Source: Simiduia sp. 21SJ11W-1 (GTDB lineage Bacteria; Pseudomonadota; Gammaproteobacteria; Pseudomonadales; Cellvibrionaceae). Taken from it: a stretch of 64,000 nt of DNA. Below are positions 8,703-17,413 of this stretch, piece by piece (the first letter of the stretch is position 1; each line of letters starts with the position of its first letter). The position numbers were made by a program, and so were the translations under genes. The notes beneath the pieces are model-generated. The model was not told the DNA's origin. It was given only the letters and a program-made list of their open reading frames with translations, and ran no database searches. Location of the stretch: assembly GCF_024138675.1 (NCBI RefSeq), contig NZ_CP090959.1, forward strand, positions 2,325,501-2,389,500, written 5' to 3'.

Positions 8703-9509
8703 TTACTCTGGTTTACGGAACTTCAAGGTCATGCGGTCACTTTCGCCAATCGCCAGGTACTTTTCGCGATCTTCATCTTGCAGTGCCAAGGTGGGCGGTA
8801 ACGTCCATACGCCTTTGGGGTGCTTGGCGGTATCTTTAGGGTTGGCATTAATCTCGCTGCGAGATTCCAACACGAAGCCCGCGGCCTCAGCCAGGCGAAT
8901 TACCTCGGCCTCGGTAACGTAGCCCGAGGTTTTCATGGTTTCCATGCTGGTGCCGGGCTTGGCTCTGTGCTCTACCACACCCAGTACGCCGCCGTCTTTC
9001 AGCAACGCGTAAAACGCACTGAAGGCCTGCTCGCCAAAGCCGCCTTTAATCCAGTTGTGTACGTTACGGAAGGTCAAAACCTGATCAACTTCGCCCACAG
9101 GGCCCATGGCAGAAGGCGTTTCAACAACAAACTCAGTGACCTTTACCTGATCAAAAACCTCCGGTGTTGCGGCCAGCTTTTCCAAAAACTTCTGGCGTGA
9201 GCGCTGGTAGTAGCCCACATCGGATTTGGCAGGAAAGTGTGCCGCGTACAAGGTGCCCTTATCGCGCACATAGGGTGCCAGAATATCTGTGTACCAGCCG
9301 CCGCCCGGGGTCACTTCAACCACGGTGTGAGTGGGCTCAAGGCCAAAAAACGCCAAAGTTTCAGCGGGATTACGGGCGCTGTCGCGGGCAACGGCTGCCT
9401 CTGCGCGGTGCTCGCCTTTTAGCACATCCTCAAGCTCGGTGGCAAACGCCACAGGGCCGCACGCCATCAACAAAGCGGCAACACAGGATTTAAAGACATT
9501 TTTCGACAT
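8703..9509 (-). CDS. Exported SAM-methyltransferase-like protein (COG4798)
   Basis: An N-terminal Sec signal peptide (hydrophobic residues 8-20, likely cleavage after AFA near residue 23) precedes a Rossmann methyltransferase-like domain with motif I VVEVTPGGGWYTDIL near residue 60 and post-motif segments such as VLTFRNVHNWIKGGFG. This matches COG4798 'predicted methyltransferases', a puzzling family because SAM is not known in the periplasm; binding of another ligand is possible. Length is 268 aa. The ATG at 9509 has GAGG 8 nt upstream. It is divergent from gcvR and coupled to yheU. Confidence 0.85.
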   Translation of the reverse strand: MSKNVFKSCVAALLMACGPVAFATELEDVLKGEHRAEAAVARDSARNPAETLAFFGLEPTHTVVEVTPGGGWYTDILAPYVRDKGTLYAAHFPAKSDVGYYQRSRQKFLEKLAATPEVFDQVKVTEFVVETPSAMGPVGEVDQVLTFRNVHNWIKGGFGEQAFSAFYALLKDGGVLGVVEHRAKPGTSMETMKTSGYVTEAEVIRLAEAAGFVLESRSEINANPKDTAKHPKGVWTLPPTLALQDEDREKYLAIGESDRMTLKFRKPE

Positions 9510-9638
9510 GGAGTTAGCCTCGTTTATTGGAATGAATTAGCAGGGTGCACAGTAAACCGTGTGCCAGCGGGCAAGTCAAAGCCCTGATTTGTGTCTTATC
9601 ATAAGGTACACTCAACTCATCTGTTTGAGGATCACATC

Positions 9639-10178
9639 ATGAAACAACACTTGATTGTTACCGTTATAGCCAAGGATCGCCCGGGCGTGGTAGAAACGCT
9701 GGCGGCAGTGGTTTGCCAGCACGAAGGCAACTGGGAAGAAAGCCGCATGGTAAACCTGTGTGGCAAGTTCAGCGGCCTGATTCTTATCACCGTAGACGAC
9801 ACCAAGCTGGAAGATCTCAAAGCTGACTTGAGCGCGCTCAGTGAAAAAGGCATCCGCACCCTGGTAGACCTGGCAGATAGCACCGAAGAACCCCAAAGCC
9901 TGCGAGAAATCCGCTTTAACCTGGTGGGTAACGATCGCCCCGGCATTGTACGCGAGGTAGCCCAGGCACTGGCTGCGCGCAACATCAACGTAGAAGAGCT
10001 CGCCACAGATTACTCAAGCATGCCTTGGTCTGGCGAGCCCTTGTTTGAAGCCAACGGTATTTTGCAGATTCCGGCAGATAGCGATCTTGACGAGCTGGCA
10101 GACAAACTTGATCAAATTGCCGATGAACTTGCGGTAGACATCGAACTGGAAATCCCGGAGCCCACGGTAACCCACTAG
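9639..10178 (+). CDS. GcvR-like ACT-domain regulator
   Basis: Two ACT domains are visible. One starts at residue 3 (LIVTVIAKDRPGVVETLA) and the second near residue 90 (RFNLVGNDRPGIVREVAQALA). This is the architecture of GcvR, the glycine-responsive partner that restrains GcvA at the glycine-cleavage operon; E. coli GcvR is 190 aa and this is 179 aa. No gcvA or gcvTHP genes are in the window, so the regulatory target is inferred from family only. The start at 9639 (MKQHLIVTV) has GAGG 8 nt upstream; the longer in-frame start at 9591 adds residues without homology. Confidence 0.82.
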   Translation: MKQHLIVTVIAKDRPGVVETLAAVVCQHEGNWEESRMVNLCGKFSGLILITVDDTKLEDLKADLSALSEKGIRTLVDLADSTEEPQSLREIRFNLVGNDRPGIVREVAQALAARNINVEELATDYSSMPWSGEPLFEANGILQIPADSDLDELADKLDQIADELAVDIELEIPEPTVTH

Positions 10179-10192
10179 CCAAACTGCCCAGG

Positions 10193-10236
10193 TGCGGCCA
10201 GGGCATCGCTTGCACTCTACATTGCCACTGGCCGCA
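10193..10236. repeat. Long inverted repeat after gcvR-like gene
   Basis: TGCGGCCAG at 10193-10201 pairs perfectly with CTGGCCGCA at 10228-10236, and the pairing extends inward imperfectly through GCA/TGC around one bulge. There is no T-tract on either strand, so it is not a classical terminator. It sits in the 246-nt gap between the convergent gcvR-like and mshQ genes and could be a factor-dependent or mRNA-protecting hairpin. I see nothing else definable up to 10424. Confidence 0.4.
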
Positions 10237-10424
10237 ACCCATGTATACGACGTTTAACCCAGCTGCTGTAGATCACCACAATCGACTCAAGTTGAACGCG
10301 TAATCGCCTCAAAATTTCCAAATCGCTGCGGGCTTTCGCAGTTAAACCCGTAGAACCTTTGCAGCCACCCTTGCACTTTTGGCGTTAATTTGGGCCGCAA
10401 CAGTGCGCCTACATTCCCCAAGGG

Positions 10425-13400
10425 CTACAGGCGTTCGCGCCAGAAAATCACCCGGTCGTGGCCACGGTAGGTTTCAAAATTTACGGTAAAGCGCGGCAGG
10501 GCTACATCGCTGTAATCGCCGTCTGCATCCCAATCGAATCGCAAATGCGGATAGTTCGCAAGAGACACCTCAATGGGGTAGCTCACAGTCACCCCCGTGG
10601 CTCCATAGGCAACACCGGCTCGCCCCTGGCAAAACCCCACCGCCAGCGCGCTGAAACACACCTGTGAACCTAATGGGTCTGAAAAATCAAAACGGCTGGT
10701 TACACCTGCGCGGGTAACGTCGATTGTTTGTGCGGCAACATCCAGACTTGTGGTGGCGCCAATAAAGTCAATTTGGCTCAAGGCAATGGCCGTGCAGTTG
10801 TCGTTTGCCGAAACAGTAAATTGTGCACCATCGTACACCTCCGTTTGCCAGAACATCGGTATTGCCGCCGACTCAGGGCCAAAAGCATCTTTTGCCCGCA
10901 AGCGGCCATAACGCTGTATGGAACGGCCAAGCAAGCCGTGCTCGAAGCTGCCATCATTGTCTACATCCAAGTCGAGCGCCGCGCTTGCTAGCGCTACACC
11001 GTCGGCATCTTGCACCTGCAATCCAAAATCCAAATCCGTGAAAGGCCCATCAGGCGCGCCACCTGCCTGACGCGTAAACGTGGCCGGATCAACTTGCACA
11101 GCGCCCACGCCCGCACTCCAGCTCACACTGGTTTGCCAGGCTGCCAGCCGTGCACTTAAATCGTCACTTGCGCTGCGTGCACCGTAGGCAAAACTCCCGA
11201 GTGACGCCCCAAGCTTTGCAAAACTGCCTTCATAGTTTGTGGTAACGGCAGGTGTGGGGCGCGCGTTCAAGGCAGTCAAGGTGTAATCCAATGCAAAGGC
11301 CTGCTCCATATAGGTGAAACCCGTGCACCCCTCTGCAAGGCTACCGGGCTGTAGCGCAAAGGCTGCAGGGTAAAACCGGCCCACATACGCCGAGCCGCGA
11401 ATCTTTTGTGTGCGTGCGCTCCCCATAGCCAGGTAATTGCCATCGGCAATTTGGCTGTTAAGTTCAATGGCGCCTACCTCACCAAAATAAAGGGCGCCAC
11501 TGGTACCACTACCGCCGGTGAAGCTTGTGAGCAGGCGCCCGTCGCCTGCACTTTCACCATTACCCAGGCCCGGGTCTGCCCCACCGGCTGGCGCAATTAG
11601 CCGCGAAGTAAGCTGCACGCCCTCGGCGCTGCTTTCCTGCCCGAAAGCCGGCGCTGCCGCATTATCTTGTAACTGGGCACCTGTACTCGGGTTACCATCA
11701 GCGTGGCCATCGGCTACACCGTCGTCATTGGTGTCGTCCAGAGCCTGCCAAAGTACCGCGCGCGCCGTTGCCGAAAAGTTTTGCCCAGCCGGTACAAACG
11801 CAGGGCCGCTCGCACTTACCCCTGCGGGGTTAGCTGTGGCACGCACATCAAAGGCAAAAGGGCGCACAATTTGTTGCGCAGTGGCGCCGGTGATGGGTTG
11901 GTCTGAAAAGCTGCCCGAGGCATCTTTAAACTGAGTGATGTACTTGCCAACATCAGTGGTTAACAACTCAAAGCTCGCAGTTCCAGCCACAAAAGGCAAA
12001 GTTACATTGGCCGTGGCGGGCTCGGCATTTGGCAATGTGTAAACGCCGCTTGCCGTGCGCAACTGTGGCGCACTGCCTGCAGGGTCGTCTGTGTTGCGCG
12101 TAACCCACGCCTTGACATTAGCTACCTGGTAATTAGTGGCTTGCCCACAACTGCCGGTGGCCGGATCTCTACGCAGCATATCAATGCGGTAATCGTGATC
12201 GCGCCCGGCCACGATGTCTGCACCCAGGGTATCGGTGGTTTGAATATCAAAGGCGTTTTCCGAGAATGTGAGCGACGCACTGGTTGAACTCACACCTGAA
12301 TTGCTATCTGCCACTGTAATGGTGAGTTGCTCTGCGTGTTGGTTGCTCAAAAAAAGCGCCACCGCACCGCCATCATTACTGCCGCCAAAGGCGTAACTCG
12401 CGCGCCCGCTATCATTAGCACCGGGCACAACGGCATTAAACGGAGGGTCTGAACTGGGGTTGCCATTACTTGTGGCCGACCAATCGCCATTACCAGTAGA
12501 CGTAGTGAGCGCGACGTTGCCACTGTAATAAGGGATAACCGCGCCTGTTGTATCCCGCGCGATGATCGAAATTTCTTTGGGCGTACAAACACTGGCAGTA
12601 CCGCCACCGGTGTTAATTTCAAAACTGCCGAGGCTTGCCACGTTTATACAGGGGTGGGTTTGGTTCATGAGCAATGAAACCTGGCCTGCACTCAAGGTTT
12701 TATCGTACACCACCACCTCATCAATACGCCCAATGAAATTGCGGCTGTTATAATTTAGATCTGTGCCAATGAGCAAAGGGTCATTATTCAGCGTCATACT
12801 ACCGTTGTAGTTAGTCGCCGCACGCTCAACGCCATTTATATAAATTTTTTGTTCACCCACGGCGTAGGTAATCACAATGTGGTGCCAGGTGTTTAGCGCA
12901 AGTGCGGTGCCCGTAGTGGTAAGTGACCGGCTGCCACCGCCCCACCACCAATAGACTTCCCGGTTGGCATTTAAATGAAATTCGAAATTTTCATCTTTTG
13001 AAACAATGGTGCGTAAGCCGCTACCTGCTACAAACGTTGGGTATATCCAAACGCCTACACTCAAGGCACTTGGCAAATCCAGCAGGCTGTTGTCTTCAAT
13101 TCGCAGATGCCCGGTATTCGTGCCGTTGAAAATGCCGTAGCGGCAGGTGCCCGGGTCGCCGGCTATGGCAGGCGATGCGTTACTGCTGGTAGGGTAACCG
13201 GAATTGTAATAGATAGCGCGGCCATGTAGGCCATTGGGGCCTGAATCGGTTACTTCACCACCCAAGCCCGTCCAGTTCGGATTCTCCAACCGATACTCTG
13301 CAACGGGCACAGGTAAGGTTTGCGCGCCTGTACAAAATGTACCAAAGTCTATTGACGCCACTTTGCTGGCATCAAAGGTAACGAAGCTCGCACTCACCAG

Positions 13401-14072
13401 AAGAATGTCATTTTTCGCGGTAGCGGCACCATATATATGGGCCAGGTTTGCTAGTGTCACATCACCCTCTGCATAGAGCGCGCCGTAGAAAGTAGAAGGC
13501 GATCCGAAGTTAAATGACTTGACGGAATACATAAAAAAGTGACGGAATGTTGATGCCGTACCGATTTGGGTTTGGGAATTAAGTGTTAGATTATCCTTGA
13601 ACCAAAGTCTTACCGTACCATCGGAAGAAAGCCTGATGGCGCTTTTTGAAAGCAATGATGATGACTTGCTAAAGGTGTAATCGCCCGGCGAAAGCAACAG
13701 TACCGCCTCGCTATTTAACTGTAACTGGCCGTAGTTACCCGGCGCCAAGCTGAGTGTTTGCTGAAAACCCACAGTGACATCCGAACCATTGGGTATAGTA
13801 AGCGGATTACCGGTGGGTACTATGCTGTCAGATTTTGTACAAATCTGGCCATTACAGCTTAAATTATTGTAAGTTGGCACACTGAGAGTGCGGGTATCAA
13901 GAATATTATCCGGCGAATTAAAAATAGTAGAACTGTCTGCCAGTGTGATCTTCCCGCCGTTGTCGCTGTTCGATACAGCATCCGGAAATATCGCAGTGCA
14001 CAATTGCGCAAACGCCGATAAAGAAACCGTGCTTAACAATACAAACACCAAAAAACGCAACATTTTCTTCAT
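10425..14072 (-). CDS. mshQ: MSHA biogenesis protein MshQ (LamG and DUF6701)
   Basis: This large exported protein is the distal gene of the MSHA pilus locus. A signal peptide covers residues 1-22 (cleavage near SAFAQ), then a beta-rich region (ALSVGVW-type LamG/concanavalin fold around residues 260-470, preceded by AEYRLEN), then Ig-like repeats and a long C-terminal DUF6701 region typical of MshQ. The 1,215 aa fit the family. Its ATG overlaps the mshP stop as ATGA (14069-14072), indicating translational coupling. MshQ is thought to be a surface or tip-associated adhesin-like component of the pilus, but its exact role is not established. Confidence 0.88.
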   Translation of the reverse strand: MKKMLRFLVFVLLSTVSLSAFAQLCTAIFPDAVSNSDNGGKITLADSSTIFNSPDNILDTRTLSVPTYNNLSCNGQICTKSDSIVPTGNPLTIPNGSDVTVGFQQTLSLAPGNYGQLQLNSEAVLLLSPGDYTFSKSSSLLSKSAIRLSSDGTVRLWFKDNLTLNSQTQIGTASTFRHFFMYSVKSFNFGSPSTFYGALYAEGDVTLANLAHIYGAATAKNDILLVSASFVTFDASKVASIDFGTFCTGAQTLPVPVAEYRLENPNWTGLGGEVTDSGPNGLHGRAIYYNSGYPTSSNASPAIAGDPGTCRYGIFNGTNTGHLRIEDNSLLDLPSALSVGVWIYPTFVAGSGLRTIVSKDENFEFHLNANREVYWWWGGGSRSLTTTGTALALNTWHHIVITYAVGEQKIYINGVERAATNYNGSMTLNNDPLLIGTDLNYNSRNFIGRIDEVVVYDKTLSAGQVSLLMNQTHPCINVASLGSFEINTGGGTASVCTPKEISIIARDTTGAVIPYYSGNVALTTSTGNGDWSATSNGNPSSDPPFNAVVPGANDSGRASYAFGGSNDGGAVALFLSNQHAEQLTITVADSNSGVSSTSASLTFSENAFDIQTTDTLGADIVAGRDHDYRIDMLRRDPATGSCGQATNYQVANVKAWVTRNTDDPAGSAPQLRTASGVYTLPNAEPATANVTLPFVAGTASFELLTTDVGKYITQFKDASGSFSDQPITGATAQQIVRPFAFDVRATANPAGVSASGPAFVPAGQNFSATARAVLWQALDDTNDDGVADGHADGNPSTGAQLQDNAAAPAFGQESSAEGVQLTSRLIAPAGGADPGLGNGESAGDGRLLTSFTGGSGTSGALYFGEVGAIELNSQIADGNYLAMGSARTQKIRGSAYVGRFYPAAFALQPGSLAEGCTGFTYMEQAFALDYTLTALNARPTPAVTTNYEGSFAKLGASLGSFAYGARSASDDLSARLAAWQTSVSWSAGVGAVQVDPATFTRQAGGAPDGPFTDLDFGLQVQDADGVALASAALDLDVDNDGSFEHGLLGRSIQRYGRLRAKDAFGPESAAIPMFWQTEVYDGAQFTVSANDNCTAIALSQIDFIGATTSLDVAAQTIDVTRAGVTSRFDFSDPLGSQVCFSALAVGFCQGRAGVAYGATGVTVSYPIEVSLANYPHLRFDWDADGDYSDVALPRFTVNFETYRGHDRVIFWRERL

Positions 14073-14527
14073 CGCATAAACGCCGATACTTGCACGGAGC
14101 GCTGTGAATTGATCACCCCATCACCACAGCTGGCATCACTGCTTAAGGTATAGTAGCTCGTTACATTGGCAGGCCCCGCACTCACACTGCAACTTAAACT
14201 GGCACTGCAATTATTCAAGCCTTGCGCGCTATAACTTACAAGCTGCCCGTTTATCGCGTTGCAGTTAGCATCAACCTGGGTGCGCGTAAGCTGTGCTGAC
14301 TGGGAGTAAAACAGTTGATTCATACCAAACTGGGCACCGGAATCTGCCGCGTAAAATGCCTGTATTGCCACCATTGCTTGCAGAGTAGAGTTACTGGACT
14401 GTGCAATGTTTCTGGAAACCGCGATAGCCAACACGCCCATTGCGATCACAATAAAAATCGCAAGGGGCATTAAAAACCCCTGCTCACGGGTTAATCCACG
14501 GTGGAGTGCAGGCGAACTAGGGCACAT
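14069..14527 (-). CDS. mshP: MSHA pseudopilin-like protein MshP
   Basis: This minor pilin-like protein has a degenerate prepilin segment near residue 17 (GFLMPLAIFIVIAMG) that lacks the usual Glu5, followed by a conserved AADSGAQFGMNQL region. Both traits resemble PilX/GspK-type minor pilins. The two or more C-terminal Cys pairs (NCNA, NNCSASLSC, ASCGDG) suggest disulfides. At 152 aa it overlaps mshO by 11 nt upstream and mshQ by 4 nt downstream, placing it firmly in the pilin operon. It is probably part of a priming or tip complex (inferred from family). Confidence 0.88.
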   Translation of the reverse strand: MCPSSPALHRGLTREQGFLMPLAIFIVIAMGVLAIAVSRNIAQSSNSTLQAMVAIQAFYAADSGAQFGMNQLFYSQSAQLTRTQVDANCNAINGQLVSYSAQGLNNCSASLSCSVSAGPANVTSYYTLSSDASCGDGVINSQRSVQVSAFMR

Positions 14528-15299
14528 TGCGTAATTGCACCTGATGATTTACCGAGAGGGTCTCGCCATTACGGGTTATGCCAAAGGCTATGGTAATTAA
14601 TGAATTGCGGGTTTCTGTGGCCGGAGACAACACAAAAGTAGGCGAACCGGGTACCACGTCATTGGCCATAAGTGCGCCCACGCCGCCTGGGTCTGCGTCA
14701 TTGACACTGCCTGTAATTAATCCATAGTTGCTGAAATGTTGCATTTGATTGGCCAACACACAAAACCGCTCAGGGCTTTCTGTTACATATACCCGCTCAT
14801 TAATTGAGTTACGTATAAAACGATGGTTAGCCGCCAGGTTAATTCGGGTAACGGGGTTACCAACGGTTGCGGCCACAGTTGCTCGAGAGGCCGTTGTACT
14901 TGTGGTATACACCTCGCCTGGTGCCATAGCCCCCACGGCCACATGCACCGCTCCACCGAGGTTAAGGCTAAAAGGCGCGGTATCAATAGTCGCTACTGCA
15001 GCAGCTCCATTATTGGTGTCTGGCAAGTTGCCAAAATAGTTGGAGCCGCCGGTAATCTGCATAAACTCCATACACTGGCCACTGCTACTCACCCGTACCG
15101 AATAAGGCAACGCCATGTGCAATTGCCGCGCTATTCGTTCGATAACCGCGCGACTTTCATTCACCAGCCGCGTGCGCTCAACCGATTGCGAATAGGATTC
15201 AAAAGAGCTCGCCACAAAGCCCGTACCCAGCGCTGCAATTACGGCAAACACCACCAGTACGGCAATAAGCTCCACCAGCGTAAAGCCACGGGCGTTCAA
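14517..15299 (-). CDS. mshO: MSHA minor pilin MshO
   Basis: A class III-type prepilin signal is at the very start (NARG then FTLVELIAVLVVFAVI), with Glu5 intact and cleavage expected after Gly5 of the precursor. The 260-aa length and the ESRAVIERIARQLHMALPYSVRV segment are typical of PilW/MshO-like minor pilins. The stop of mshD overlaps its ATG by 4 nt (15296-15299), and its own 3' end overlaps mshP by 11 nt. Confidence 0.9.
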   Translation of the reverse strand: MNARGFTLVELIAVLVVFAVIAALGTGFVASSFESYSQSVERTRLVNESRAVIERIARQLHMALPYSVRVSSSGQCMEFMQITGGSNYFGNLPDTNNGAAAVATIDTAPFSLNLGGAVHVAVGAMAPGEVYTTSTTASRATVAATVGNPVTRINLAANHRFIRNSINERVYVTESPERFCVLANQMQHFSNYGLITGSVNDADPGGVGALMANDVVPGSPTFVLSPATETRNSLITIAFGITRNGETLSVNHQVQLRNVP

Positions 15300-15784
15300 A
15301 AATTCACCTTATAACTTGAAAACTGAAACGTTTCGCCATTGGGCATGGCTACCTGCACGGTTATGCGGCGGGCCTGATTGGCAGCCAGCCCTATCTCACC
15401 GCCCGCCTCTACCACTTGGGTAGTTACTGTGTAACCTGTGACGGAAGTATCTACCTGGCCTGAAAAATCGCCCACATCATCAAGGCCTGCCTCGGGTGAA
15501 ATACCTGCACAGGCCACGGCCCCAGGTTCGGCAGAGCCACACGCGGGCACCCCGCCGGTGGGTGTGTTTTCATCGAATTTTCGGGCAAGAACTTCGTCGA
15601 GCTTTGCCTGCGCAAGCTCCATTGCCGTTAAACGCACAATTGGGTCAACACTGTTGGCCACACTTTGCCCAAACACCGATAGCAAGCCCACCAGTGCCAC
15701 GCTGATGATCACAATAAACACAATCAGCTCCACCAGTGAGACGCCGGTTTGCCGCGTTGCCGTATTAACCGTGTCAGTAGGCAT
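15296..15784 (-). CDS. mshD: MSHA minor pilin MshD
   Basis: This 162-aa prepilin has the cleavage motif QTG followed by VSLVELIVFIVIISVALV (Glu5 present). The family hallmark of PilV/MshD-like proteins follows as AMELAQAKLDEVLARKFDE. It overlaps mshC by 11 nt at its start and mshO by 4 nt at its end. It is expected to be inserted in the inner membrane and processed by the prepilin peptidase PilD, which is not encoded in this window. Confidence 0.9.
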   Translation of the reverse strand: MPTDTVNTATRQTGVSLVELIVFIVIISVALVGLLSVFGQSVANSVDPIVRLTAMELAQAKLDEVLARKFDENTPTGGVPACGSAEPGAVACAGISPEAGLDDVGDFSGQVDTSVTGYTVTTQVVEAGGEIGLAANQARRITVQVAMPNGETFQFSSYKVNF

Positions 15785-16190
15785 AGCCTGCCGCCGACAC
15801 AGTAACCGTGGCGGTGTTGCCTGCCCCGGTTAATACAAAACTTACAGCACTGGTTTCACCCAATCGGTTAAAGCTTAAGGTGGCAGATGGCGAGAGTGAA
15901 ACACTGGCGGGAAGATTCAAAGGATATTGCACAGCACCCTGTACTACCGGTTGGCCATTGCGGTGCACGGCAATACTGCTGGAAGATGCAATAAATGTAA
16001 TGGTTGCGTTGGTATCCATGGCCATCTGCTGCGCTGTGCGCAAGGCACTTACCACATCGGATTTACTGGCAAGTACTGCGGTACTTGCATCATCAAAAAA
16101 GCGGCTGCTGACTGCGGTACCAATAATGCCAACAATAATCAGTACCGCAATCAGTTCAATTAACGTAAAGCCCCGGCAAGGCCCAATCAC
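15774..16190 (-). CDS. mshC: MSHA minor pilin MshC
   Basis: The 138-aa precursor opens with GPCRG then [20 protein letters not shown], a consensus type IV prepilin site with Glu5. The GspH/FimT-like core follows ([17 protein letters not shown]). Its start overlaps the preceding pilin gene's stop by 4 nt and its end overlaps mshD by 11 nt. GspH-like pilins generally sit near the pilus tip; that role is inferred here. Confidence 0.9.
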   Translation of the reverse strand: MIGPCRGFTLIELIAVLIIVGIIGTAVSSRFFDDASTAVLASKSDVVSALRTAQQMAMDTNATITFIASSSSIAVHRNGQPVVQGAVQYPLNLPASVSLSPSATLSFNRLGETSAVSFVLTGAGNTATVTVSAAGYAY

Positions 16191-16636
16191 GGCGTGGCGT
16201 ATACCAGAGAAAAGTTAACAGTGTTTGTGGTGGCATCCAGCGTTAAGGTGCAAACCGCCGTGTCGCCAATTGTGGGCGTGCCCGGGAATGCCGTGGTTTC
16301 TGAGATCACATACTCACCCGTTGCGGTGGTATCGGCTGCCACCAAATTGGCAATGGCATCTCGCATCAAGGAATTCACCACCGCTACAGTGCAGCCTGCC
16401 GAGGTATCAACAATGGTGGTGGTACCCGCCGACACGCCAGCGGCTTTTACTCTGGCAGCGGCTGCGTTTAAGTCGCTACTGCTGGCCACCGCGCCGGCAA
16501 TGCCCTTCATGGCGGCGAAGCTTGCATCATCTTGCAAGTTTATAAATTTGGGCACGGCAGTGGCTGCCAAAATCCCCAAAATAACAATTACGGCAATCAA
16601 CTCAATTAAGGTAAAACCCGATTGCGCCTTTTTCAT
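16187..16636 (-). CDS. mshA: MSHA-type major pilin (MshA/MshB)
   Basis: This is a type IVa prepilin with a short leader (MKKAQSG) and mature N-terminus [18 protein letters not shown]. It continues with the MshA/MshB family segment [10 protein letters not shown] and a C-terminal Cys pair bounding a D-region-like loop. The ATG at 16636 has GGAGA 6 nt upstream; the longer frame to 16666 is rejected. The Vibrio and Shewanella loci carry mshB and mshA in tandem, but here only one such pilin lies between mshF and mshC. I call it the major pilin by position. It appears to head the second msh transcription unit. Confidence 0.85.
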   Translation of the reverse strand: MKKAQSGFTLIELIAVIVILGILAATAVPKFINLQDDASFAAMKGIAGAVASSSDLNAAAARVKAAGVSAGTTTIVDTSAGCTVAVVNSLMRDAIANLVAADTTATGEYVISETTAFPGTPTIGDTAVCTLTLDATTNTVNFSLVYATP

Positions 16637-16876
16637 GGAATGTCTCCAAAACGTTTCAAACACCAAAAGCCCAACTAAAAATTATAAAAAATATATTTTT
16701 ATAACCCTCTGTAAAGGCATATTCCCCAGTGATCTCCCTCAAGCTCGCACAATCACGCGATTCTTCACTCAAGCATAGTAAATATGGCCAGTTATTCCAT
16801 TTCAATTGCGCCATACAGTAACAGCTATCGGCCGGTTATCAGATCTCTTGACCCCGCATTATGGGCCTTCACCACT
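16637..16876 (-). promoter_or_regulatory. Putative promoter region of the pilin operon
   Basis: This 240-nt gap is the largest in the msh locus and is strongly AT-rich at 16675-16705, while flanking genes are GC-rich. On the minus strand a TTTACA (16710-16715) and several TATAAT/TATTTT-like hexamers lie 50-75 nt before the pilin start, but no pair has ideal spacing. I found no sigma54 -24/-12 element. An internal promoter that boosts pilin expression is likely from known msh loci; the exact site is uncertain. Confidence 0.45.
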
Positions 16877-17413
16877 TCAGCGCGTGGCGTGGGTGGTCAC
16901 CTCTCCGGTTTTTACGTCGTAGTCAAAATAGTGCAGGCCAAAACCTTTGGCATGCATGGCAAACCGGCAGCGGGATTCGCCAACCACCTTCACCTGCAAC
17001 GCCCGTGTGTCTTGCCAGGCGCCGGTAACCACAAGTGCGGGGCCAGGCTTTTGCATCACCGCATTCCATACCGCCAGGCAGCCGCGCGCTTGCAGAGGTT
17101 TGCGGCTATCAGCTGGGTCCAGATGCGTGGGCCAACCGTAGCGATTTACAAAGATAACCTCACCATCAAGCGCCACGCCCGATGGCTTGTTACCTTCCGG
17201 CGCGCGGTAATTTACCCCCCGCTGCGCCCAGCTCCAGTGCAACAAGCCCACGGTTTTGGCAAAGGCCTGGGCTTGCGTTTCAAGGCTCACGGCCCAGGCG
17301 GCATCAGTAATTTGCGCCAGGTAGCGCATGAGCGCTGCACCCAATAGTGCAATCACTATAAGCACAATCACAAACTCGAACAGCCCGTGCTTGCCGGGCT
17401 CGCGGCGCGTCAT
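16877..17413 (-). CDS. mshF: MSHA biogenesis protein MshF
   Basis: This 178-aa protein has one N-terminal membrane segment (KHGLFEFVIVLIVIALLGAALM) that resembles a pilin helix but without a proper prepilin site, typical of MshF. The start at ATG 17413 overlaps the mshG stop as ATGA, which decides against the longer frame to 17440. MshF is found only in MSHA loci and its function is unknown; position between the platform gene mshG and the pilin gene suggests an assembly accessory role. Confidence 0.82.
   Translation of the reverse strand: MTRREPGKHGLFEFVIVLIVIALLGAALMRYLAQITDAAWAVSLETQAQAFAKTVGLLHWSWAQRGVNYRAPEGNKPSGVALDGEVIFVNRYGWPTHLDPADSRKPLQARGCLAVWNAVMQKPGPALVVTGAWQDTRALQVKVVGESRCRFAMHAKGFGLHYFDYDVKTGEVTTHATR

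Noticed and set aside
16784-17347. 187-aa plus-strand frame opposite mshF
   Set aside because: It has no ribosome site or family resemblance and lies over the well-supported mshF gene coupled to mshG.
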